From Alphaproteobacteria bacterium (GTDB lineage: Bacteria; Pseudomonadota; Alphaproteobacteria; Micavibrionales; Micavibrionaceae), in the NCBI GenBank assembly GCA_023141075.1, contig JAGLKL010000051.1:1-8341 (forward strand): a DNA stretch of 8,341 bases, in the 5' to 3' direction. Every line of letters starts with the position of its first letter. Positions within the stretch are counted from its first letter, which is position 1. Shown piece by piece: positions 1 to 6,516 of this stretch. The notes below the pieces were generated by a model. That model searched no databases and was not told the DNA's origin. It saw only the letters and a list, made by a program, of their open reading frames with translations. Both the position numbers and the translations under genes were made by a program.

Positions 1-18
1 AAATAGTTGCGACTGGCG

Positions 19-840
19 TTAAATACCTTTGTTTTCCTTGGTTTTCTGATTATTCCAAGCCTCTATTTTTTGTTCCAGACTGATTTCCTCCAAAGCTGCA
101 CCTTGCTCTCTTATGTCTTTTTCCAGTCCTCGGAAACGACGTTCGAATTTTACGTTACACTTTCGCAAGGCTTCTTCTGCGTGGAAGCCCAGCATGCGCG
201 CATAATTTGCCAATAAAAAAATAATATCTCCCAGTTCCTCTTCCTGATTTTCTTTATCTCCATTCTCAATCGCAACACGCATTTCTGCTATTTCTTCTTC
301 CAGCTTATCAAGCACGTCAACAGGGCTGTTCCATTCAAAACCAACTTTGGCGGCTTTTTTTTGTAGCTTTTGTGCTTTCAAAAGGGCTGGAAGAGCGCGA
401 GTTATACCATCGAGAGCGCTTAATTCCTTTTCTTTTGTTTTTTCCTTGTTTTTTTGGACTTCCCATATAGCATCCACATCTTGTGCGCTACTTGCGGTTT
501 TATCCCCAAAAACATGTGGATGACGGGAAATCATTTTGGCTGTAACATCGTGAATAACGTCATGTAAATTGAAATACCCGCCTTCACTGGCCATTTGCGC
601 GTGATAGACTGATTGTAACAGCAAGTCTCCAAGCTCCTCACGTAAATCTTCCATAGAGCCACGATCTATTGCATCAGCAACCTCGTAAGCTTCTTCGAGG
701 GTATATGGTAAAATCGTTTTGAATGTTTGCTCTAAATCCCACGGACAACCTGTTTCCGGTGTTCGCAGATCTTTCATAACATTAATCAAATCATCGATTG
801 CATAGCGTTGTTTTGTATTCATTAGATTATTCATATTCAT
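19..840 (-). CDS. mazG: Nucleoside triphosphate pyrophosphohydrolase MazG (two-domain form)
   Basis: Cytosolic all-alpha NTP pyrophosphohydrolase that converts (d)NTPs to NMP plus pyrophosphate; in E. coli the family cleans up non-canonical nucleotides and affects ppGpp levels. The 273 residues match the full-length family (E. coli about 263) and contain two tandem MazG domains. The N-terminal domain has GCPWD (31-35) and the metal-binding EExxE (E49, E50, E53) followed by ExxD (E69, D72). The C-terminal domain repeats the pattern with E182, E183, E186 and E202, D205, so both sites look intact. A Lys/Glu-rich linker (about 129-140) separates the domains. Start ATG at 840 has no strong Shine-Dalgarno (only AAGAA close upstream); Met3 and Met7 are alternative starts and would not affect the domains. 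It is divergent from the PAS/EAL gene. Identification is secure; only the exact start is uncertain. Confidence 0.96.
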   Translation of the reverse strand: MNMNNLMNTKQRYAIDDLINVMKDLRTPETGCPWDLEQTFKTILPYTLEEAYEVADAIDRGSMEDLREELGDLLLQSVYHAQMASEGGYFNLHDVIHDVTAKMISRHPHVFGDKTASSAQDVDAIWEVQKNKEKTKEKELSALDGITRALPALLKAQKLQKKAAKVGFEWNSPVDVLDKLEEEIAEMRVAIENGDKENQEEELGDIIFLLANYARMLGFHAEEALRKCNVKFERRFRGLEKDIREQGAALEEISLEQKIEAWNNQKTKENKGI

Positions 841-877
841 TTTTCTTAAACATGAGGCTAAAGTAGATATGTTTTTT

Positions 878-906
878 TTGAATCACAATGTGTAATTCTA
901 TATGCT
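878..906 (+). promoter_or_regulatory. Candidate sigma70-type promoter for the PAS/EAL gene
   Basis: TTGAAT (878-883), a 17-base spacer and TATGCT (901-906) lie in the 131-base divergent gap between mazG and the PAS/EAL gene. Each hexamer matches the TTGACA/TATAAT consensus at 4 of 6 positions and the spacing is ideal. An eight-T run precedes the -35. A transcript from here would have a leader of about 60 bases. This is a pattern match only. The mazG promoter must lie in the same gap on the other strand, but I see no equally good pair there; a TATAAT hexamer at 952-947 (minus) lacks a recognisable -35. Confidence 0.35.
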
Positions 907-971
907 ATGATATTTCCCCATAGTTAATAGATCCTGACCTTAAATTATTATATCAATATATCCAAAGAACT

Positions 972-2633
972 ATGTCTACTCAGAACGAAGAACAGCTTAA
1001 AAAACAACGGGAACGATTTTTATCTTTTTCTTTTGCAGCTTCTGATTTACTGCTGGAAATTGATGATCTTGGCAAGATTACTTACGCTCTGGGGTCGATC
1101 AAAAAATTCACCGGTAAAGAAAGCGCAAGTGATCTTCTTGGACAACACTGGCTTGAGATATTTATTCCGAAAGACAGGATGACACTGGAGCATATGGTTA
1201 CCAAAGCTGCGCCGGGACATCGCTGTGGCCCAAGTCTGACGTCTCTGCAGCATTTGATAGGAAGCAACAAAGAAGAATCTGAGAAAAAAAGTAATGTTGT
1301 CATCAGTGCAATCAAAATGCCGGATAAACCACAGACTTATATCGGTATTGCAACAAGTAATACATTAATAGATCAGCTTGGAAACACCTGCGTTATCTCC
1401 GGTGACAAAATCCATGATAAAGAAAGCTTTATTGATTCTGCACAACAGACGTTGCGTATTGCGAAGGATATTGGTCAGGACGTTGACTTATCCATGATTC
1501 ATCTTCCCGGAGCAGAAAAAGCGCAAAATCGTTTTGGGAAAGAGGCGTGGAGTAACTTATCGGAGGGTATTAACAACTTGCTGAGGGATTATTCCATCGA
1601 CGGAAATTCTGCAGCAACACTCGGAGCAGGGCATTTTACTCTTCTTCATACCTCAGATGTAGATATCGAAGAATTAGTAGAAAAATTTTCTGGTATTTCA
1701 AAAGAGCACGATCCGTTTAACGAAGGTCTTGATGTAGATATCAAAAACATCACTGCCGATACACGGGATATGGATGAACGGGATATTGCGCGTGCTCTAT
1801 TTTATACCTTGAATGAATTTGAACGAAGGGGCACTAATGTTGCCGACGAGCTTGATACTCTTAGTTCCTCCCTCAAAGTTTTTGTTACGGCCAATGTAAG
1901 CAAGATCAGAGAATTTAAAAATATTGTGCAGAATCTTGATTTTCAAATGCACTTCCAGCCGATTGTTGAACTCAGAACGCGCGAATGCAATCACTATGAG
2001 ATGCTGTGCCGCTTTAGAGAAGGTAATACCTATGAGTGGATTGTGTTTGGTGAAGGTATCGGAATGGCAGCAGAGTTTGATTTTGCAGTGTGCCGGCAAG
2101 CACTTAACTATATTGACACCAAACGCTGGAATACCAATGAATCTTACTCCATTAATGTTTCGGGGCAATCTATCGCTGATAAAGCCTTCCTGATTAAACT
2201 TAATAAGGCCATTGATCTTCATAAAAATATTAAGCACCGGATTATCCTTGAAATTACCGAGAGCACCCAAATTAGAGATCTTGATTTTGTCGGGAGAGTA
2301 ATTAAGAGCTTTCAGAATAAAGGTATCAGGATTGCCCTTGACGACTTCGGTGCCGGCGCAGCATCTTTTCAGTATTTAAGCAACATGCACGTCGATTATG
2401 TGAAAATTGATGGGAAATTCATTAAGAACATTCTTAATGAAACGCGGGATATGGTGCTGGTTAAAAACATTGCTCAGATGTGTAAGGATCTCGATGTTAA
2501 GGTTGTTGGCGAATTCGTTGAAAATAAGGAAATTGCTGCTTTATTGCTTGAACTAGGCATTGACTACGGGCAGGGATACTTTTTTGGTAAACCAAGCCCG
2601 GCTCCTGATTATAAAAAGCCATCAAGAAGATAA
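972..2633 (+). CDS. PAS - degenerate GGDEF - EAL protein, probable c-di-GMP phosphodiesterase
   Basis: Predicted soluble cytoplasmic enzyme hydrolysing cyclic di-GMP to pGpG; no signal peptide or membrane segment is visible. Residues about 10-128 look like a PAS sensor (LLLEIDDLGKITYALGS, then DLLGQHWLEIF). Residues about 146-260 resemble a GGDEF fold, but the signature is GAGHF (218-222), so cyclase activity is not expected. A helical linker (about 264-320) leads to the EAL domain (about 322-541). Its catalytic set is complete: E343 in the EAL position (here EML), N395, E427 and E430 (EITE), D457-D458 (DDFGAG), K478 (KID), E514 (EFVE instead of EGVE) and Q534 (QGYFFGKP). Spacings from E427 onward (30, 20, 36, 20) equal those I recall for the characterised EAL enzyme RocR. 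The ligand of the PAS domain is unknown. ATG 972 has only a weak AAAG upstream; the stop is a tandem TAATAA. The gene is alone on its strand. Confidence 0.9.
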   Translation: MSTQNEEQLKKQRERFLSFSFAASDLLLEIDDLGKITYALGSIKKFTGKESASDLLGQHWLEIFIPKDRMTLEHMVTKAAPGHRCGPSLTSLQHLIGSNKEESEKKSNVVISAIKMPDKPQTYIGIATSNTLIDQLGNTCVISGDKIHDKESFIDSAQQTLRIAKDIGQDVDLSMIHLPGAEKAQNRFGKEAWSNLSEGINNLLRDYSIDGNSAATLGAGHFTLLHTSDVDIEELVEKFSGISKEHDPFNEGLDVDIKNITADTRDMDERDIARALFYTLNEFERRGTNVADELDTLSSSLKVFVTANVSKIREFKNIVQNLDFQMHFQPIVELRTRECNHYEMLCRFREGNTYEWIVFGEGIGMAAEFDFAVCRQALNYIDTKRWNTNESYSINVSGQSIADKAFLIKLNKAIDLHKNIKHRIILEITESTQIRDLDFVGRVIKSFQNKGIRIALDDFGAGAASFQYLSNMHVDYVKIDGKFIKNILNETRDMVLVKNIAQMCKDLDVKVVGEFVENKEIAALLLELGIDYGQGYFFGKPSPAPDYKKPSRR

Positions 2634-2668
2634 TAAACCCCCTGCTTTTTTATTTATGCCTAAAACCA

Positions 2669-4333
2669 TTATAACAAGATCAAAAGTGCACCGGCAAAGG
2701 TGAGTAATACGTTCGCAAAAGCGTAACTACCGGCATAGCCAAGCGCAGGAATTTGGCTTTTAGCTGTTTCAGTAACCATATTAAGAGCCGGCGTGCTGGT
2801 CATCGCACCGGTTATCGCTCCCAGTAAGAGCGCCGCGTTCATTTTTAAAATGTAGCGACCGACGATAAATGCGACAATGGCCGGAATCATTGTAATTGAT
2901 ATCCCACAAACCACCAGTAACGGCCCAATGGAGGTAAAGGCATCAAGAACCTTCTCACCGGCATCTAGGCCGATAGATGACATAAATAGCACAATCCCCA
3001 TATCCATCATAATATTCCGAGCAGGCCGTGGAAAAGAACCGAATGTCGGATAAATTGAGCGGAAAAATCCGATCAGAACGCCGATGATCAAAAGCCCACC
3101 GGCACTTCCCAAGCCTAGGGATATATGTCCAACACGCACGACTATTGTTCCGATAAGCAAACCAAGAGCAACGCCTAGACAAAGTGTAAGTAAGTCAGTT
3201 TTTTCGATGTCGCCGTCAATACTGCCCAGCGTTTTGCTAACTTGGTCAATACGGTTTTCTTCACCAATAACCTCAAGCCGATCACCTTTTTGTAAAATCG
3301 TGCCTGTGCCAACCGGGAGATCTATACTTGATCTGAGCATGCCGATCACAAAACAGCCATGTCTGGCAGGAAGCCGCAAGTCCCAGACTTTTTTCCCGAC
3401 ACAACTAGGATTCGTAATCGTAATTTCTTTTGTACAAATCCTATAATTAAGAAGTTCTTTATCAAAAACTTCAGGAATACCTTGTGTTTTGGCATAGTTA
3501 TGCTGCGCAACGGAAGCGATTACAGACACAACATCGCCTTCTTCAATAACAGTATCTTCACTGACCTCGATGAGTTCTCCATCCCTGCGTATCCCTAAAA
3601 CAGTATAATATTGCTTGGTCGCTTCTTGAATTTCCTTAATGGTTTTTCCTATCATCTTCCCGTTCACCATGAGGTATGTACGAATCATCGGTAGGTTATT
3701 CTCATTCAAGGTTTTTTCATAAGCAGGCGTACGTGTTGCTCTTTTTGCTTCTGCCTCCAGATCAATTCTAAAAATGACGGGTATATATCTGACAATAAAA
3801 AGCAGTCCTCCCATCCCAAAAAGGTAGGTTAAAGAATAAGCAACGCTGATATTCTTTTTAATGTCTTCTGCGAACATATCAGGGGGTATCTGGGCAACAC
3901 CACTGGAAACAGCGTCCTGTGCGCCGATAAGAGTTGGTGTACTGGTTAACGCACCGGCCAGCATTCCCGCATCAAAGCCCATCTCTAGAGAAAATATTTT
4001 GGCGTAAAATAAGCACATTGAAAAAGCAGAGGATGCAACCAATACACTAAGAGCGAAATACCGCGCCCCATCAGAGGCAAAAGCACTAAAAAAGCTCGGC
4101 CCGGCTTGCAGACCAACACAAAAAATAAAGATCGTGAAGCCGAATGTTGCAATTTGAGGAACACCGGAGAATCCGAATGCACCAAAGACAAGTCCGACAA
4201 TGAGGACACCGGTAACATTACCAAGCTCTACTCCCTTTATATTGATTTTCCCGAGGAGATATCCGAAAGTTATGACGGTAAAAAGAACAAGAATATCATT
4301 CCTATGTAGCAAGTTATAAAGATCTATTTCCAT
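2669..4333 (-). CDS. AspT/YidE/YbjL-family transporter with two TrkA_C domains
   Basis: Integral inner-membrane protein of the aspartate:alanine exchanger family, whose members exchange or export amino and dicarboxylic acids (AspT aspartate/alanine; SucE succinate). The substrate here cannot be read from sequence. Numbered from the ATG at 4333 (554 residues), two homologous membrane halves (about 10-188 and 380-554) flank two cytoplasmic TrkA_C/RCK_C domains (about 215-280 and 297-368). The internal duplication shows in paired motifs: GLQAG (74-78) with GLDAG (455-459), and TSTPTL (130-135) with TSTPAL (512-517). The open frame can begin three bases earlier at a TTG, but GGAG (4344-4341, minus) sits 7 bases before the ATG and only 4 before the TTG, so I chose the ATG. 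It is convergent with the PAS/EAL gene (35-base gap, no strong terminator) and divergent from pgeF. It is not part of an operon in this window. Confidence 0.92.
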   Translation of the reverse strand: MEIDLYNLLHRNDILVLFTVITFGYLLGKINIKGVELGNVTGVLIVGLVFGAFGFSGVPQIATFGFTIFIFCVGLQAGPSFFSAFASDGARYFALSVLVASSAFSMCLFYAKIFSLEMGFDAGMLAGALTSTPTLIGAQDAVSSGVAQIPPDMFAEDIKKNISVAYSLTYLFGMGGLLFIVRYIPVIFRIDLEAEAKRATRTPAYEKTLNENNLPMIRTYLMVNGKMIGKTIKEIQEATKQYYTVLGIRRDGELIEVSEDTVIEEGDVVSVIASVAQHNYAKTQGIPEVFDKELLNYRICTKEITITNPSCVGKKVWDLRLPARHGCFVIGMLRSSIDLPVGTGTILQKGDRLEVIGEENRIDQVSKTLGSIDGDIEKTDLLTLCLGVALGLLIGTIVVRVGHISLGLGSAGGLLIIGVLIGFFRSIYPTFGSFPRPARNIMMDMGIVLFMSSIGLDAGEKVLDAFTSIGPLLVVCGISITMIPAIVAFIVGRYILKMNAALLLGAITGAMTSTPALNMVTETAKSQIPALGYAGSYAFANVLLTFAGALLILL

Positions 4334-4340
4334 CAAGCGG

Positions 4341-4344
4341 CTCC
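4341..4344 (-). promoter_or_regulatory. Shine-Dalgarno that decides the AspT-family start
   Basis: On the minus strand GGAG ends 7 bases before ATG (4333-4331). The in-frame TTG at 4336-4334 would leave only 4 bases, which is too close for efficient initiation. This supports a 554-residue protein beginning MEIDLYN. Confidence 0.6.
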
Positions 4345-4362
4345 AAAAAGAGGCAAAAAGCC

Positions 4363-4368
4363 ATTTTA
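4363..4368 (-). promoter_or_regulatory. Possible -10 hexamer for the AspT-family gene
   Basis: On the minus strand this reads TAAAAT, 5 of 6 matches to TATAAT, 29 bases before the chosen ATG. The region 17-18 bases further upstream is a run of T without a convincing -35, so the call is weak. Confidence 0.2.
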
Positions 4369-4422
4369 CCGTAATAAACTACTACAAAAAACCGGATGTT
4401 TCATGAGGTTGTGCGTAGAAAT

Positions 4423-4473
4423 GATAGTTTTCAACAAACTTGTAATAAGTGTAAACAAAAGATAGTTTCCAAC
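4423..4473. repeat. Near-perfect 13-bp direct repeat upstream of pgeF
   Basis: GATAGTTTTCAAC (4423-4435) and GATAGTTTCCAAC (4461-4473) agree at 12 of 13 positions and begin 38 bases apart. The second copy ends one base before the pgeF ATG. They lie in the 141-base divergent gap shared with the AspT-family gene. They could be tandem protein-binding sites or a small duplication; nothing in the sequence names a regulator. Confidence 0.6.
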
Positions 4474-4474
4474 C

Positions 4475-5275
4475 ATGAGCCAAAACATCGAATATCTTAC
4501 AGTGGATGATTTTATAGCTCCATCAAGCAGTGCTTCTGTGTTTCACGGCTTTTTTACCCGTAAAGGAGGTGTAAGCACGGGACTTTATGAGGGGCTGAAT
4601 TGCGGCCCTGGTTCGGGAGACGTAAAAGAAGATATCTCAGAAAACCGCTGCCGTGTTGCCGAAAAAGCCGGAGCGAATCGGGAAAACCTGCTTTCTGTCT
4701 ATCAGGTACATGGCACCAAAGTTATCACTGTGGAGGATCTCTGGCCTGAAGAGGATCGCCCGCACACAGATGCACTTATATGCGATAAACCGGGTATAGC
4801 GCTAAGTATTTTGACAGCAGATTGCGCACCTGTTCTTTTTGTAGGACAGAAAAGCGATGCAAATCCCATAATAGGGGCGGCGCACTCAGGCTGGCAGGGA
4901 ACTCTTGGCGGAGTAATGGAAAAGACTCTGGATACGATGAAAACGCTTGGAGCAATGGAAAAGAGCCTGCGTGCTTGTATCGGGCCGTGTATCGCACAAG
5001 ATTCGTACGAAGTCAGTAATGATTTCATTCCCCCTTTCATTGAAGAAGACAAAGCCGCTAATCGATTCTTTAGACCCGGACAAAAAAACGGACACTCCCA
5101 TTTTGATCTTTCCGGCTACTGTGCTTGGCGTTTGGCGCGTTATGGGCTCAAAAACGTGTCATCATTGGATTGTGACACATATAAAAATGAAGAAAAATTC
5201 TATAGTTATAGACGGACAACACATAGGAACGAAAAAGATTATGGACGACAAATATCTGTGATTTCTATCCTATAA
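4475..5275 (+). CDS. pgeF: PgeF/YfiH laccase-domain protein (purine nucleoside phosphorylase family)
   Basis: Cytosolic member of the YfiH/CNF1 laccase-domain family. Family members have been described as multicopper polyphenol oxidases, as purine nucleoside phosphorylases/adenosine deaminases, and as editors removing L-Ser from misassembled UDP-MurNAc peptides (PgeF); which activity matters here is not visible. The 266 residues are full length. Family landmarks are GFFTRKGGVSTGLY (25-38), QVHGTKV with H79, LTADCAPV with C117, AAHSGW with H137, the CIGPCI stretch (168-173), and FYSYRRT (242-248). H79, C117 and H137 form the expected metal/active-site triad. The start at ATG 4475 has no recognisable Shine-Dalgarno (the preceding bases read TTTCCAACC), yet no later Met keeps the conserved N-terminus. 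Prs follows 146 bases downstream on the same strand, probably with its own promoter. Confidence 0.94.
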   Translation: MSQNIEYLTVDDFIAPSSSASVFHGFFTRKGGVSTGLYEGLNCGPGSGDVKEDISENRCRVAEKAGANRENLLSVYQVHGTKVITVEDLWPEEDRPHTDALICDKPGIALSILTADCAPVLFVGQKSDANPIIGAAHSGWQGTLGGVMEKTLDTMKTLGAMEKSLRACIGPCIAQDSYEVSNDFIPPFIEEDKAANRFFRPGQKNGHSHFDLSGYCAWRLARYGLKNVSSLDCDTYKNEEKFYSYRRTTHRNEKDYGRQISVISIL

Positions 5276-5319
5276 ATTAGACAAACCTCAGATATTCTTT
5301 GTTTCATAGTGGAAATTTC

Positions 5320-5347
5320 TTGCTTTCTGGGGGTATTTTTTTATAGT
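5320..5347 (+). promoter_or_regulatory. Candidate promoter for prs
   Basis: TTGCTT (5320-5325), 16 bases and TATAGT (5342-5347) stand in the 146-base gap between pgeF and prs. The -10 matches 5 of 6 consensus positions; the -35 matches only its TTG core. The implied leader is about 67 bases. I see no clear intrinsic terminator for pgeF in the same gap, so read-through from pgeF remains possible. Confidence 0.35.
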
Positions 5348-5421
5348 GCGGCTGTTAGGAAAATTTGTGTTGAATAATAAAATGCAAAGCTATTGGTTTA
5401 GACCCTAAGAGGAATTGTGTA

Positions 5422-6354
5422 ATGAAACTGATCTCAGGTAATTCTAATCTGGCACTCGCAGAACAAGTATCGGCCTACCTAGATGTTCCGTTAACTCAAT
5501 GCAATATAAGAAGATTTCCTGATAATGAGATATTTATCGAGATCATGGAAAATATCCGTGGTAAAGATACATTCTTCATTCAATCAACATCATATCCTTC
5601 CAACGACCATCTTATGGAACTATTAATTGCTATTGATGCATTGCGACGCGGTTCGGCTCGGCGTATTACAGCAGTGATTCCTTATTTTGGCTATGCTCGT
5701 CAGGATAGGAAGACCGGGGGACGAACTCCTATTTCTGCCAAGCTGGTGGCAAATTTAATTACAGCAGCAGGAGCTGACCGTGTTTTAACCCTTGAACTCC
5801 ATTCAGGACAAATTCAAGGGTTTTTTGATATTCCAACAGATAACCTAAGTTCTGCGCCGATCTTTATCCCTTCTTTGGGAGAGGCTTTTAATGGTGAGAA
5901 GCTTTGTCTTGTTTCTCCTGATGTGGGCGGCGTGGTGCGTGCGCGTTATCTGGCCAAGCGTCTGGGGGCAGACCTTGCTATTATTGATAAGCGCCGTGAG
6001 AAAGCAGGCGTATCCGAAGTCATGAACGTCATCGGTAAAGTGGAAGGTAAAATCTGTGTTCTTGTCGATGATATCGTTGATTCCGGCGGAACACTATGTA
6101 ACGCCGCCGTAGCGTTGGAAGAAAACGGGGCTAAGGCCACATATGCTTATGTTGTGCACGGCGTGCTCTCGGGAAGCGCTATTAAGCGCATAGCAAACTC
6201 GCCTCTTAAAAAGTTGGTTATCACGGACAGTATTCAGGCTACTGAAGAAATGTTGTCTGCGTCGAATGTTGAGCAGCTCTCAATCGCGCCTCTTATCGGT
6301 GAAGCGGCTCGGAGAATTAGTGAGGAACGCTCAATTTCGGAATTATTTAAGTAA
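5422..6354 (+). CDS. prs: Ribose-phosphate pyrophosphokinase (PRPP synthetase), class I
   Basis: Cytosolic enzyme transferring pyrophosphate from ATP to ribose-5-phosphate to make PRPP, the precursor for purine, pyrimidine, NAD, histidine and tryptophan synthesis. The 310 residues match the class I family. Visible motifs: RFPDNE (31-36) near the N-terminus, VIPYFGYARQDRK (85-97) with the ATP-contacting ARQDR, the metal-site H127 in LELHSGQIQGFFD, DKRR (189-192) at the flexible catalytic loop, and the PRPP-binding loop VDDIVDSGGTL (215-225). No key residue is missing. GAGGA (5409-5413) lies 8 bases before the ATG, supporting this start. The rplY gene follows after 162 bases in the same direction. 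The alphaproteobacterial-type stretch after R96 (KTGGRTPISAKLVANLI) is one of the better taxonomic clues in the window. Confidence 0.98.
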   Translation: MKLISGNSNLALAEQVSAYLDVPLTQCNIRRFPDNEIFIEIMENIRGKDTFFIQSTSYPSNDHLMELLIAIDALRRGSARRITAVIPYFGYARQDRKTGGRTPISAKLVANLITAAGADRVLTLELHSGQIQGFFDIPTDNLSSAPIFIPSLGEAFNGEKLCLVSPDVGGVVRARYLAKRLGADLAIIDKRREKAGVSEVMNVIGKVEGKICVLVDDIVDSGGTLCNAAVALEENGAKATYAYVVHGVLSGSAIKRIANSPLKKLVITDSIQATEEMLSASNVEQLSIAPLIGEAARRISEERSISELFK

Positions 6355-6400
6355 TTTTCGTGCCTTCCTCACCAATCAATAAGAATTTTCTTGAAAAGAT

Positions 6401-6414
6401 ATCAAATATTTGAT
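6401..6414. repeat. Perfect 14-bp AT-rich palindrome
   Basis: ATCAAATATTTGAT is its own reverse complement. It lies in the prs-rplY gap about 100 bases before the rplY start. It is not an FNR box, whose half-sites run in the opposite order (TTGAT then ATCAA). A palindrome this long is expected roughly once per 16 kb by chance and more often in AT-rich DNA, so its meaning is open. Confidence 0.5.
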
Positions 6415-6441
6415 TTATGTCTGCAGTGCGTTTTTTTGCTG

Positions 6442-6469
6442 TTGCATTGAAATACACGCATTTTAAACT
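6442..6469 (+). promoter_or_regulatory. Weak promoter candidate for rplY
   Basis: TTGCAT (6442-6447), 16 bases and TAAACT (6464-6469) could serve as -35 and -10. The match is 3 of 6 and 4 of 6. If used, the transcript would begin inside the hairpin at 6470-6493, which argues against both elements working together. Confidence 0.18.
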
Positions 6470-6493
6470 GATCGGCACCCCTGGAGGTCGATC
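6470..6493 (+). promoter_or_regulatory. Small hairpin in the rplY leader
   Basis: GATCG (6470-6474) and ACC (6477-6479) pair with GGTCGATC (6486-6493), leaving a two-base bulge (GC) and a six-base loop (CCTGGA). The structure ends 9 bases before the rplY Shine-Dalgarno AAGGA (6503-6507). There is no following T run, so it is not an intrinsic terminator. A role in translational control of L25 is possible but only inferred. Confidence 0.35.
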
Positions 6494-6516
6494 ATTGATA
6501 AAAAGGAAAAATAGCT

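Noticed and set aside
881..896. CACA-A-TGTG inverted repeat as a CRP-type site
   Set aside because: The half-sites are in the wrong order and spacing for the TGTGA-N6-TCACA consensus, and only 4 bp long.
1797..2270. 157-codon open frame on the minus strand inside the PAS/EAL gene
   Set aside because: It is antisense to the conserved EAL domain, has no recognisable protein features and is a shadow of the real coding frame.
2611..2653. ATAAAAAGC / GCTTTTTTAT complementarity across the end of the PAS/EAL gene, as a bidirectional terminator
   Set aside because: The stem has only two G-C pairs and a 24-base loop, and its 5' arm is inside the coding sequence. Too weak to call.
4561..4571. Perfect Shine-Dalgarno-like TAAAGGAGGTG inside pgeF
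   Set aside because: It encodes the conserved RKGGV motif of the family, and no in-frame start follows at a suitable distance, so it is explained by protein conservation.
6427..6464. TGCGT ... ACGCA followed by TTTT as a terminator after prs
   Set aside because: A 5-bp stem with a loop of 24 bases is not a credible intrinsic terminator.
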